Below are positions 34,169-44,290 of a stretch of 46,989 bases of DNA, piece by piece (position 1 is the stretch's first letter; every line of letters begins with the position of its first letter). The translations under genes and the position numbers were made by a program. This stretch comes from Peribolospora baueri (lineage: Eukaryota > Basidiomycota > Peribolosporomycetes > Peribolosporales > Peribolosporaceae). The DNA is taken from assembly GCA_029717555.1 (NCBI GenBank), contig JAMDHS010000126.1, positions 1 through 46,989 on the forward strand, in the 5' to 3' direction. The notes under the pieces were generated by a model, which was not told where the DNA came from, searched no databases, and was given only the letters and a program-made list of their open reading frames with translations.

Positions 34169-36282
34169 TCACAGATCCTTCACACTGCGCTGAGCACGGC
34201 ACGCGTCCAGGGCGGCGAGGCGCTCGGCAAGGTGAGGATGCGAGTGGTGGTAGACCGAGTAGAGCCAGTCGTAGTGGAACGTGCTCAGGTTCTGCAGGTG
34301 CAGCTTCACCAGCGCTTGGCCCAGCAGCCGGCCGTAGTTCTTGTCCGCCTCCACCTCCGTCGACTTTTCTTCTTCTTCTTCTTCCGTAGCCGGGCTGCGT
34401 GCGCCGGTTCGCGTTCCGCGGTTGTTCAAAATTGCGCGGTCAGCGGCGACGTCACTCATCTCAGACCACCAGGTAGGGTAGGGTCCCCCCGGAAAGGGAT
34501 CGACGGAGACGTACCGAGGACACTCCACCGCGAATCGGTCCGCCGCGTACTCCATCCTCCTCACCGCCCCGTTCACTCCAAACTTGACCAGCGCATCCAT
34601 CGGCCCGAGGACGAGCTGGAAGAGCTCGATGCCGACCATGAGCGGCAAGCCCGTTCCCTTGTCGCCGAAGCCGAAGGCCCGATAGAGGGAGCCATTGTGG
34701 ATGAAGAGCGTGAAGACGGACATGGTGAAGAAAATCTGAACCTGGGACAGTGCGATCAACTTGACGGGATCCGCGTGCGCCCAGTGCCCCAGTTCGTGTG
34801 CTGTGTCGGTCAAGAGAGAGAGATGGGAACGCCGTCAGGCGTTCGGTCAGCCTGTCTGTCGGGAACCATGGCCTCGCACGCACGCAACGACGGCGGGCCA
34901 CCTACCGAGGACGGCCTCGATCTCTGGCACGCTTTGCTTCTCGATCAAAGTGTCGTAAATGACGATGTGCTTGCTCCACGGCAACACGCCAAAGCTGAAC
35001 GACGACCCACGATCAGCGCCCGTGCAGCCGGTGAGGTCCGGACGACGGTCAGCGAAAGGGAACGTACAAGTAGGCGTTGCTGTGAGCGCTGCGCCGACTG
35101 CCATCGATCATGTAGAGGTGCTTCAAAGGGAACTTGATGCTCCCGGCGAGCTTGTAAACGCGCTCCCGCAATGCGCCTTCGGGGAGGGGCGTAAACTTGT
35201 TGAAAAGCGGCTGGATGACGGTGGGTATAAGGATGGTCGCCAGGAGCTGGAACGCGAGGCTGGAAAAGGGGAAGGAGCGGTCAATGGGACGCCGACATGA
35301 GATATCCCCCCCCCCAGGGGGGAAAGCTTCGATCAAGGTCGTAAGACGCACAAAAAGCCAACGACGTAGGCAACAAAGTTGTCTCCCGCCCATCGAATGA
35401 TCCACAGCAAGGCAGCGATAAAAGGTCCGCCAAGCACGAAACCGACGAGCCATCCCTTGAAAAGGTCCAGAATCCAGGTTTGTAGAGTAGTCTTGTTAAA
35501 TCCGTGCTTTTCCTCCAAAACAAAAGTGTAATAAAGTGAGAGGGGGAGCATGCAGAGCTCGAGAACGAGGTATTGCATCGCGGCGTAGACGAGCGATTGG
35601 AGAATCTGAAGGGCGCAATAAAATGAAAGAGGGCCAGACGAGACGTTGGCCATGTCCACCAAACGTGGTCCAGCGACGGCCAGTCCGAAATAGTCGTGAA
35701 CGCTCGCTCGTGTGCGAAAGGAGAGGAAGGAGAGCTCACCTCGTAACCCCCAAATCCGAACCTGTCCAACACCGCCCCGGCGACCGTCCAGACGCGCACG
35801 TACACATCAAACTGCACGATCGCCCATGTGATCAGCTGCGATACAAGGGACTTTACTAGCGCATACTGCGCCTTGTCCTTTCCGTACGCCTGCGACTTTT
35901 TGAACGTCTCCGCGTCGACGTGGCGCTCGAGCGTCGGGGGAGGGCTCTTGCGAGAATAGAGGGGGTATTGGCGAAGGCTGCGAGGGGGACCGGTTAAGAG
36001 GCCACACGGTCATTCTCCACGTGTATAAAGAAGAAGGACGGCCTGGAAGCTCGAGCGCTCACCTGATGTACGCTGGTGGTTCACGGCGAGTCGAGAGAGT
36101 TGGAATACGAACGTGAGCGCGAAGGGCGAAGAAAGGGCGTGGCGACCGCGTTCGGCCCGGTGAAGCTCACTCTCAAAAGCCCAGCTCGCCCAAAGACCGG
36201 TGACGACGACCTGCTTCCAGGGGATGGAATCGTTGTCCAGCGCTCTTTCGAGCTGGTTCACGCTTGCTTTGAACGTCTCCAT
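34169..36282 (-). CDS. STE24: CAAX prenyl protease Ste24 (M48 zinc metalloprotease)
   Basis: Multi-pass ER/inner-nuclear-membrane protease that clips prenylated CAAX proteins such as mating pheromone a-factor and clears blocked translocons. Exons: 36282-36171, 36072-36063, 35977-35740, 35605-35352, 35259-35068, 34994-34906, 34800-34169 (1527 nt, 508 aa; yeast Ste24 is 453). The zinc motif HELGH is at about residues 300-304, with its first codon completed across an intron. The third ligand lies in MEYAADRF. The family block LYYTFVLEEKHGFNKTTL and the hydrophobic segments are intact, and the C-terminal SVYHHSHPHLAERL is typical. One exon is only 10 nt. A 50-60 residue insert after MEYAADRF, ending in an acidic run (TEEEEEEKS), lengthens the protein; part could be an unrecognised intron starting at 34519. 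BUD13 lies head-to-tail 211 bp upstream. Confidence 0.93.
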
Positions 36283-36493
36283 GGTGGTCGCTTAAGAAAA
36301 GCTGGCCTCTGCCACGCCCGTGTTTCGATCACGCTTTCTTCGAGCCACGTGGCACATGCATGCCTCACCCCAAGTCCACGCCGTCGACACCTACTTATTG
36401 CGTGAGTGGAACGAGTTGGGCCAACGTGTGCAGACGACCGCCTTCATCGAACGTGTATTCTATTCGTACATCGACATGCTTTTACACCCCATC

Positions 36494-37969
36494 TCACATG
36501 TCCTCCGTACCCCAAGCATGCATCTCCTCCCGCAGCCGCTTCCTCGAGTTCTGGATCTCAAAGTATTTTCTCTCGAACCCGTTCGATCGATCTGCGAGGA
36601 GCAAACGCGACAAAAAAAAAAGGCGATCAATTGGGAGATCAGTGAGGAACAGCAGAATGCCAGCAACAAAACCATGGCTTCGGAGAGCTTAAAGTCCAAC
36701 CCACCGACGCCATCCCATCGATAGCCTGGCTGGATGCCGAACCGGTTGGGCGGCGGAGGAGGACCCGTGTATTTTGGTCGCGCTGGCCCTTTCGAAGTCT
36801 TTTGCTGTGCACGGAATAAGTCCAAAGCAAAATAGCTAGGAATCAGATGACAGAATCAACTGACAAGGATGGGAAAAAAGAGGACGGGCGGATGCTCACC
36901 GTGAGGAAGCCAGCAGCGGGGTCATTCCATCGCTCTCTCTCCCGGAGCTCAGCGTTCATAAGGGGATCGTCCTTGGACCTGAAAAAAGCAAAGCAAAAAC
37001 AATGTCAGCCAGATCTGACGATGTATGAGACGGCAACATGTGCATGTTCCACTCACCTCGCAAACGGCGCATCCCTCATTCTCCTCTCCTCCTCCCTTTC
37101 CCTCTCCTTGTCTGCTCGCTGCACCAGGCCTTTGCCCCACTCCATCCTTCCTTGCTCCCTTTCGTCCCTCTCCCTCTTCCTCCTCGCCGCCTCGATCCGC
37201 TCCAGCTTCACATCGATCTTCCGGCCAGAGCTGTCTCGGTACACGGTCTCACCCTGAGGACCACCTCCTTCGCCAGGATCCTCCAGCGACGCCTCGGCAG
37301 CCGCTTGAGCGGCGGCCTTTGCTGCTGCCGCTTCTGCCGCCTTCCGAGCTTCCCGCTCCGCCGCAATTTCCTCTTTCGTCATCAGACCGCCACGCTTCTT
37401 TGCCGGAGGGGGCGCGGTAGGTGCTCCTGACGACTGACCACCTTCCCCTCGCTCCGCTGTCGCCGCCTCAGCCTCCAAAGAAGCGAGAGAGCGACCTGCA
37501 AATGCCGAGTCGCCTTCCTCAACTACCACTTGGGGACGCTCGTCCATGGGGACGTCCTCCTGCGCTGATGGTGGCGGCGGTGTGTTGCCCTCCTCAACTA
37601 CTTTCCACGAAGAGACAGCGGTGGATTTGAGCTTGGACGGGCCACTGACATCCACAACTAAAATATAGGGAAGATACGAAGGTTACAGATGAATGATGAG
37701 CCCGATGTGCACCGTGCAGAGGCAAGCAAAGCGCGCGGTTCAGTCCATTCGGACTCACCAGGAACTCCCTCCTCATCGTCCTCATCCCCGCCCTGCCTCC
37801 ACGAGTCCTCGTCGTCCTTGAGAACAAGACCACCTCCTCCCGCATCCTTCTTTCTCTTCTTTTTCTTCTTCCTTTCTGCATCCCCCGTGCGCGCTAGGAT
37901 GGCATCCGCTTTGGGTCCTGAGAGGTACTTAGAGGCCAAGTACGCCTGAAGGGAGGGGTCGGCCGGCAT
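36494..37969 (-). CDS. BUD13: Pre-mRNA splicing factor Bud13 (Cwc26), RES complex
   Basis: Bud13 with Snu17 and Pml1 forms the RES complex, which binds the spliceosome and supports splicing and nuclear pre-mRNA retention. Exons: 37969-37759, 37657-37057, 36978-36900, 36804-36705, 36591-36494 (1089 nt, 362 aa). The N-terminus is typical: [20 protein letters not shown] followed by a Lys-rich run. The conserved C-terminal half has [26 protein letters not shown] joined to [22 protein letters not shown], and [20 protein letters not shown] ending in [10 protein letters not shown]. The last junction (intron 36592-36704) restores GVDRSNGFE, diagnostic of the family. The ATG at 37969 was chosen because homologues begin almost directly with this motif. 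It is divergently arranged with NPC1. Confidence 0.95.
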
Positions 37970-38369
37970 ATCCACGGAGCTTACTTCTCCTAAAGACCGC
38001 CAAAGCGGGGGATTATACGTATCGAGGAGCGCTCGGCGACCGTCGCCGTGTGCAGCTGTAAAAACGTGTGGACGATGATTGAGGAGGAAGGCGAGGAAGG
38101 CGAGGCGAGCCCGATCGCGTCCACGTGATCTCCGCCGAGGATCCGCAGCGCGAGACATGATCGGGACGACGGTTGCAGTCGACTATGCTCGTCCGACATC
38201 CCACAGGACACAGCGATTAGCGACGACCGCCGCTCGACAACCCCAACCCTTCTCCAACCTCCCGTCTCTTTTTCTCTCAAGCCGTTCATATCAGCGGGTT
38301 TGAGATCTGACTTGAAGGGGGCTTTTTAGTCGCTTTGCGCTGCCACCGAAGAGCGACCAGACGACCACC
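37970..38369. promoter_or_regulatory. Shared divergent promoter region BUD13 / NPC1
   Basis: Only 400 bp separate the divergent starts of BUD13 (37969, minus) and the NPC1 homologue (38370, plus), so both promoters lie here. No clear TATA box or named operator is recognised. Confidence 0.6.
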
Positions 38370-41300
38370 ATGCGTACCCTTCGCGTATCGACTGGGGCAG
38401 TCGCACTTCCCGCGCTGCTAGCAAGTCTGCCTGGCCAGGCCTTCGTAAGAGGTGACGACTCCTCTCCCTTCAAGATCGCATCGTCTATAAGCGGATACAT
38501 ATTCCATGCTGCCCCTCCGCCCAATCGAGGTCCCGGCGTCTGTGCCATGAGGGGATCTTGCGGGAAAAAGGGCATTTTCGGCCAGCCTTTGCCATGTCCA
38601 TACGATGGAGCGGCCGTAAAGGTGGGTTCTCAGTAGGTTGTTATGGAACTGTCTCTGGCACAGTCTCACATTTTACCCTCGTCGTCTTTCTGCTAGCCGG
38701 ACAATGACGACTTCCGCTCCTCCCTGGTGGACACCTGCGGCGCAGACTTCGCCTCGGGACCTGTATGCTGCACGGCGGAGCAGGTGGAAACTTTATCAAC
38801 CAACCTCGCGCGCGCCGAACCTCTCATATCCTCTTGTCCAGCCTGTCATAATAACTTTCGGGATTTCTGGTGTTCTTTCACTTGCTCTCCAGACCAGTCT
38901 CAGTTTCTCGGCGTCGTTAAGACGCAAAAGACGGATGAAGGGAAGGCTGCGGTGAAGACGGTGGAATACCACGTCGGAAAGGAGTTCGCAGAAGGCTTTT
39001 ACGACTCATGCAAGGACGTCAAGTTTGGTGCTACCAACGGATACGCCATGGAGCTTCTCGGTGCTGGCGCGAAGAACTACTCGCAGTTTTTCGCCTTCTT
39101 GGGAAAGGAAGATCCCCTCGTCGGTTCGCCATTCCAGATCAACTTTCCTCCGCCCCCCGCCAACGGCCCTTCGATCTCTACTGTCGACGATTATTCTAAT
39201 GGCCGTCAGCTCGGCAAAAGTGACGATGCCACCGTCCTGGGTAGAGCGGCCTTCACTCCCTACAACCCTCCTCCTCGCAACTGCTCGTCGTCTGCTCTGG
39301 ACTCGCGCTGCGCCTGCGTCGATTGTCCCCAAGTATGCACCGTTCTTCCGGTTGTGGATCCACCCCATACCGGACACCAGTGTCAGGTGGGGGCAGTGAG
39401 CTGCCTTACCTTTTTCATGCTGCTCGTATACGCCCTTGGCCTTGTGAGCTTCGTTGTCGGTTACGGTACAACAGCGACGATCAAGCGCCGAAGAGGCAGG
39501 CAGATTATGAGCTGGGCAACTTCGAGTAGCGGTGGCTACGAGCGCGTACGACTCAGCGGCGACGAGCGAGGGAGCGCATCCACGCTTGGCAGCACTGCTT
39601 CGCACGGCCAGCTAATCGGTGCTACTTCTCTCGGCCACGGCTTCGATGGAGAAGACTCGGAATCGCCTGCCACATCTGACCGTCCTCGTCTAGGCCGCGG
39701 AGCTGCTCTTCTCGACCCCATCGAGTCTTTGCAGCCTCGACAATACAAGTTCAACGTCATCTTGCAACGCGTCTTCCACCAAGTCGGTCTCTTCTGTGCG
39801 TCCAAGCCTTGGCTCACCCTTGCTCTGGCCGCCTTGGTGATCGGCCTGCTCAACCTTGGATGGCTTCGTTTCGAGGTCGAGACCAATCCCGTGCGTCTCT
39901 GGGTTGCCAAGACCTCGGAGAGCAAGGCAAGGAAAGATTTCTTCGACGAGAAGTTTGGACCCTTCTACCGCAGTGAACAAATCTTCGTGACGGCAGCTCA
40001 TGAGGGTGGTGCGCGCAATATCCCCACCAAAGAGCACGGCGAGCCCGACTTGGATCAGCTCGAGCCAGCGCTTAGCTGGGATCGCCTGAACTGGTGGGCT
40101 GACGTAGAAGGGCGTATTCGCTCTCTCCGGTCTGAGCCACACGGATACACGTTGGAGGACGTATGCTTCAAACCTGGGGGCGACCTGGGTGGAGGCAGCT
40201 ACGACTGTGTCGTCGAGAGCATCATGGGCTACTTCGGGGATGACCTGTCCACCGTGGACAAGAACAGCTGGAAGAGCTACCTCGACGACTGCGCCGATTC
40301 GCCGAGCACCTGCCTTCCGTACTTCGGTCAGCCACTCAAGAAGCAGCTCGTCCTAGGCGGCTTGCCCGAGACCGTCCGTGAGCGCGATCCCGACAGCCTG
40401 CCCGGCGAAGGCTCGATCATAACCCGCCCTGGAAGGCCGAGCGACGCACGAGCATGGGTGGTGACGTTTGTCGTCTCGAACAGCCTCAACGTGACTGAGC
40501 GAGCGAAGGCCGAGGAGTGGGAACGCGCCCTCGAAGCTTTGCTTAAGGAGGTTGCCTCGGAGGAGGGTCTGGGCTCCGAACGGAAGGAGCAAGGCGTAGA
40601 CATCGCATTCTCTACAGAAAGCAGCCTCAAGGAGGAGATCAACGAGAGCACCAACACGGACGTCCGCATTGTCGTTCTCTCCTACGTCGTCATGTTTTTC
40701 TACGCTGCGCTGACCCTTGGTGGTACGAGCGCGAGTGCACAAGCTGGAGGTAGTGCGCGCCCAGCCGTCACTGCGGCTTCCCGCTCTCAGGGCCTGTTTC
40801 ACAGGCTCTTCTCCGCTCTTTCCTTCCGACGTCAGCAAGAAGGAGAGATCGCTCTCGGTCGGCACGCTTCCCGCCGTCGTCGTCTAGGCTGGATCGCGCG
40901 CCGGCTTTTTGTGGACAGCAAGTTCACACTCGGCCTATTCGGGATCTGCATCGTGCTGCTGTCCGTATCTTCCTCTGTCGGCCTCTTCAGCCTTCTAGGC
41001 GTGCGCGTGACACTCATCATCGCCGAAGTGATCCCGTTCCTCGTCCTCGCCATCGGTGTCGACAATATTTTCATCCTCTCCAACGAGCTCGATCGCCAAA
41101 ATGCCCTCGCCAGCACCAGCAACCCTTACGGTGGGATAACAGGACGAGGGGGGCATAGCCCGTTCGGGGTTGCCAGAGGGAGTGATGGTGGCCTTGGAAT
41201 GGGACATGAGTACGACGCAAACCTGGTGGACGATTTTGGTAGCGACGATGACGACCTCTCCCTTGGGCCAGCTTACCATCTCCCTCCAGAAGAACGAGTG

Positions 41301-43630
41301 GCGAGATCGCTAGCAAGGATGGGACCTAGCATTCTCCTTTCCGCCACAACCGAGGTCATCGCCTTCGCCATGGGAGCTCTTGTGCCCATGCCGGCGGTGC
41401 GCAACTTTGCCATCTACGCCGCCGGGAGCGTCGCCATCGATGCGCTGCTCCAGTGTACTGTCTTTGTCAGCGCCATGAGCGTCGACCTCAAGCGGGTCGA
41501 GGTGAGCTTAAGTCCTTCCTACCGTTCTGGTCAAGTGGACTTGGTTCCCTATCGCTAACGCGTGCCCTCCGTCATTCTTTCCGTGGCAGTCATATCGCGT
41601 GGACTGCCTGCCTTGCATCAAAGTGGCCCGCCCGGCCGGAGAGGCGGCTGCTGGTGTGGGATTGGGTGGCGAGAACGCCGTTGCACGCTTCATTCGTCGG
41701 TTCTACGCTCCGTTCCTGCTGAAACGGCCGGTCAAGGCGGTCGTCATAGCCGTCTTCTCTGGCTTGTTTGCCGCCAGCATCATCAGCATCCAGCATGTGC
41801 AGATGGGTCTCGGTGAGAAGCCTGTGGTCTGTCTCAGGTGGCAAAGACCGCTCATTCTAAACCATCACCTGACCTTTGCCCACCCGTTGCGTCTCAGATC
41901 AACGTCTCGCTCTTCCGGCTGAGTCGTATCTCGTAGACTATTTCAACGACGTCGACGCCTTTCTAGGCGTCGGCCCGCCGGTCTACTTCGTTACTCGCGA
42001 CATTGACACCTCAATGCGAGTGGGCCAGCAGAGCCTCTGTGGCCGATTCACGACGTGCGACGACCTGTCCGTGGCCAACGTGCTCGAAGCGGAGCGCAAG
42101 CGTCCCGAATCATCTTTCATCTCCGAGCCGGCGGCATCGTGGATCGACGACTTTTTGCAGTGGCTCAACCCGGTCCTGGAAACCTGCTGTCGGGTGAAGA
42201 AGAGCGATCCTTCGCAATTCTGCACGGAGAGTGACTCCGAGTATAACTGTCAACCTTGCTTCGCAGGGCACGAGCCGCCTTATAACATCACCATGGACGG
42301 CCTCCCGGAGGGAGCAGAGTTTCAAAGATACCTTGAGCAATGGCTCGCGTCTTCCACGAACGAAGATTGTCCTCTGGGAGGTAAGGCGGCCTACTCTGCC
42401 GCCATCGCCATCGACACATCTGGCAACCACAGCGTCCAGGCTTCGCACTTCCGGACGTACCATACGCCTCTCAAGTCCCAAGCGGATTTCATTGACGCGT
42501 TTGCCGCTGCGCACCGCATCGCCGAAGACATCAGCCAGCGCACGGGCGCCCAGGTTTTCCCTTACAGCCTCTTCTACGTCTTCTTCGATCAATACGCCCA
42601 CTTGCTCGCCATCACACGCGAGGTCATCGCGCTGACGCTCGTTGCTATCTTCCTCGTCACGTCTCTCTTGTTGGGGAGTTGGCGCACGGGAGCCGTCGTG
42701 ACCGTCACTTGCGCGATGACCGTCGTGGACGTTGCGGGAGTGATGGGGCTGTGGGAGATCAGCCTGAATGCGATCAGCTTGGTCAACTTGGTCATCTCTC
42801 TAGGTATCGCGGTCGAGTTCTGCTCCCACATCGCCAGGGCGTTCATGGGCGCTGGTGGTGGTTTGCCGTACCATCATCCTGACGGACAGAAAGAGAGGGA
42901 TGAAAGGGCTTGGAACGCTTTGGTGGACGTAGGCTCTTCGGTGAGTGGAACGGAGGGGAACTCGCAAGGGTCGGCCCTTTCCGTGCTTTCTTGATTGCTG
43001 ACGTCGTTGTGTCAAAACCCATTTCCGGTCAAACAGGTCTTCTCTGGAATCACGCTCACCAAGCTCATCGGCATCTCCGTGCTCGCTTTGACTCGATCCA
43101 AGTTGCTCGAAGTGAGTGAGGTCCAGCTGGACCGTGTATGTCGCGCCTGGGGGGGGGGGCGATACGAATCCGGTTGCTAACATAACGTCACGTCGGCAGA
43201 TTTACTACTTCCGCATGTGGCTGTCCCTCATTGTGAGTGCCAATCTCGTTCTGTGTGTGAATAGGACCACGTGCTGTGTCCTGTCGGCCATGTGCTTGAT
43301 AGTAAATAGGTACAACCTGAGTTCATTTCGTTTTTTTTTTCTTTTGCTTGCCTTGTTGCCCCGCCATCCACAGGTCCTCGGAGCTTTGCACGGACTCATC
43401 TTTCTACCCGTCGCGCTGAGCTATTTCGGCGGACAAGGCTACGCACTCGACGTGAGTTATGATCGCAGTGTCCTCGTTCTCTTCATTTATCAAACTTGGG
43501 GATACGCTTACCATTTTCATTCACGTCACGACCTTCTCGTTACTCTTTGCAACTATTCCATGTCATTGTTCAGGGAGAGGACGAAGACGAAGTACGCAGA
43601 GTACTTCGTGCTCACGACCAAGAGGAGTAA
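38370..43630 (+). CDS. NCR1: NPC1/NCR1 sterol transporter
   Basis: Niemann-Pick C1-type RND protein that moves sterols from the vacuole/lysosome lumen across the membrane, taking them from NPC2. Exons: 38370-38621, 38697-41501, 41590-41812, 41898-42940, 43037-43111, 43200-43232, 43374-43451, 43574-43630 (4566 nt, 1521 aa; yeast Ncr1 is 1170, human NPC1 1278). A signal-peptide-like N-terminus precedes the Cys-rich sterol-binding domain (about residues 50-300). The middle lumenal domain begins ESKARKDFFDEKFGPFYRSE. The sterol-sensing domain holds EVIPFLVLAIGVDNIFIL (about 857-875), and the C-terminal RND half starts at GLDQRLALPAESYLVDYFND. Extra length comes from insertions in the linker after the first TM (about 345-425), in the SSD region (about 760-820) and after NELDRQN (about 885-940). 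The last four exons are short (33-78 nt). Confidence 0.95.
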
Positions 43631-44290
43631 GCTTTAGATCCAACTTAGCCTTTTTCGCTAGTTCGACCAACTTCTGAACTTTGCTTTCGGTTCCTTTTCT
43701 CCCTCCAGATTCCACCCATTTATTGCTGACGGTGGAGGAGACGACTCGGACACTGAGGCTTATTGAAGCCAGACCTGCCTTTGTTTGTTCCTCGTCGGTC
43801 CTTATTACCCCTTTTTGCAAGCACGGTAGTCCTCCAAGCCTCGGGCTTCATATCTACTCTCTCAGTTTGTACTACTATTACGTGCTGGCACGCTTCTTGA
43901 TGTCGTTTGAAATGGGACAAACGGCCGACGAGTTCTGGTTCCCTTTCTCCCCTTTATCGTCTCCTTTTTCCAGCCTCGCCCATGAACGGGCAGAAGCGGA
44001 ACGGAATGTTTCGTTTGCTGCTGAGACCTACAGTATATGAACACGTACTATATGGGCCCGGCCCAGCCTCCATATGTCCCCCGGCCGGTCGCAGTCGTCC
44101 AAGGCTGTCCCTTCCAGCCCCCACTGAGGCCTATGTGTGAGGCAGGCGTTTGTGACTGGGCCCGTGCTTGCCAGTTTAACTTGTGTCCATAGATAAATGG
44201 GGTGACTCCTACGTCCAATGAACGGCCCCTTTCTATCAAGACATGACTGGGGCTAAACGTGGAGCGGCCAGTTAATCGGAGTGCCTGACG
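43631..44290. other. Spacer, no gene seen
   Basis: The 660 bp between the NPC1 stop and the next gene hold the 3' flank and presumably the next promoter. A short AT-richer part (about 43850-44050) is followed by a GC-rich block near 44055-44130. No RNA gene or repeat is recognised. Confidence 0.55.

Noticed and set aside
34445-34519. Possible extra in-frame intron in STE24
   Set aside because: A GTACGT donor at 34519 is good, but the only usable acceptor is GATGAG with no pyrimidine tract. Left as coding, noted as uncertain.
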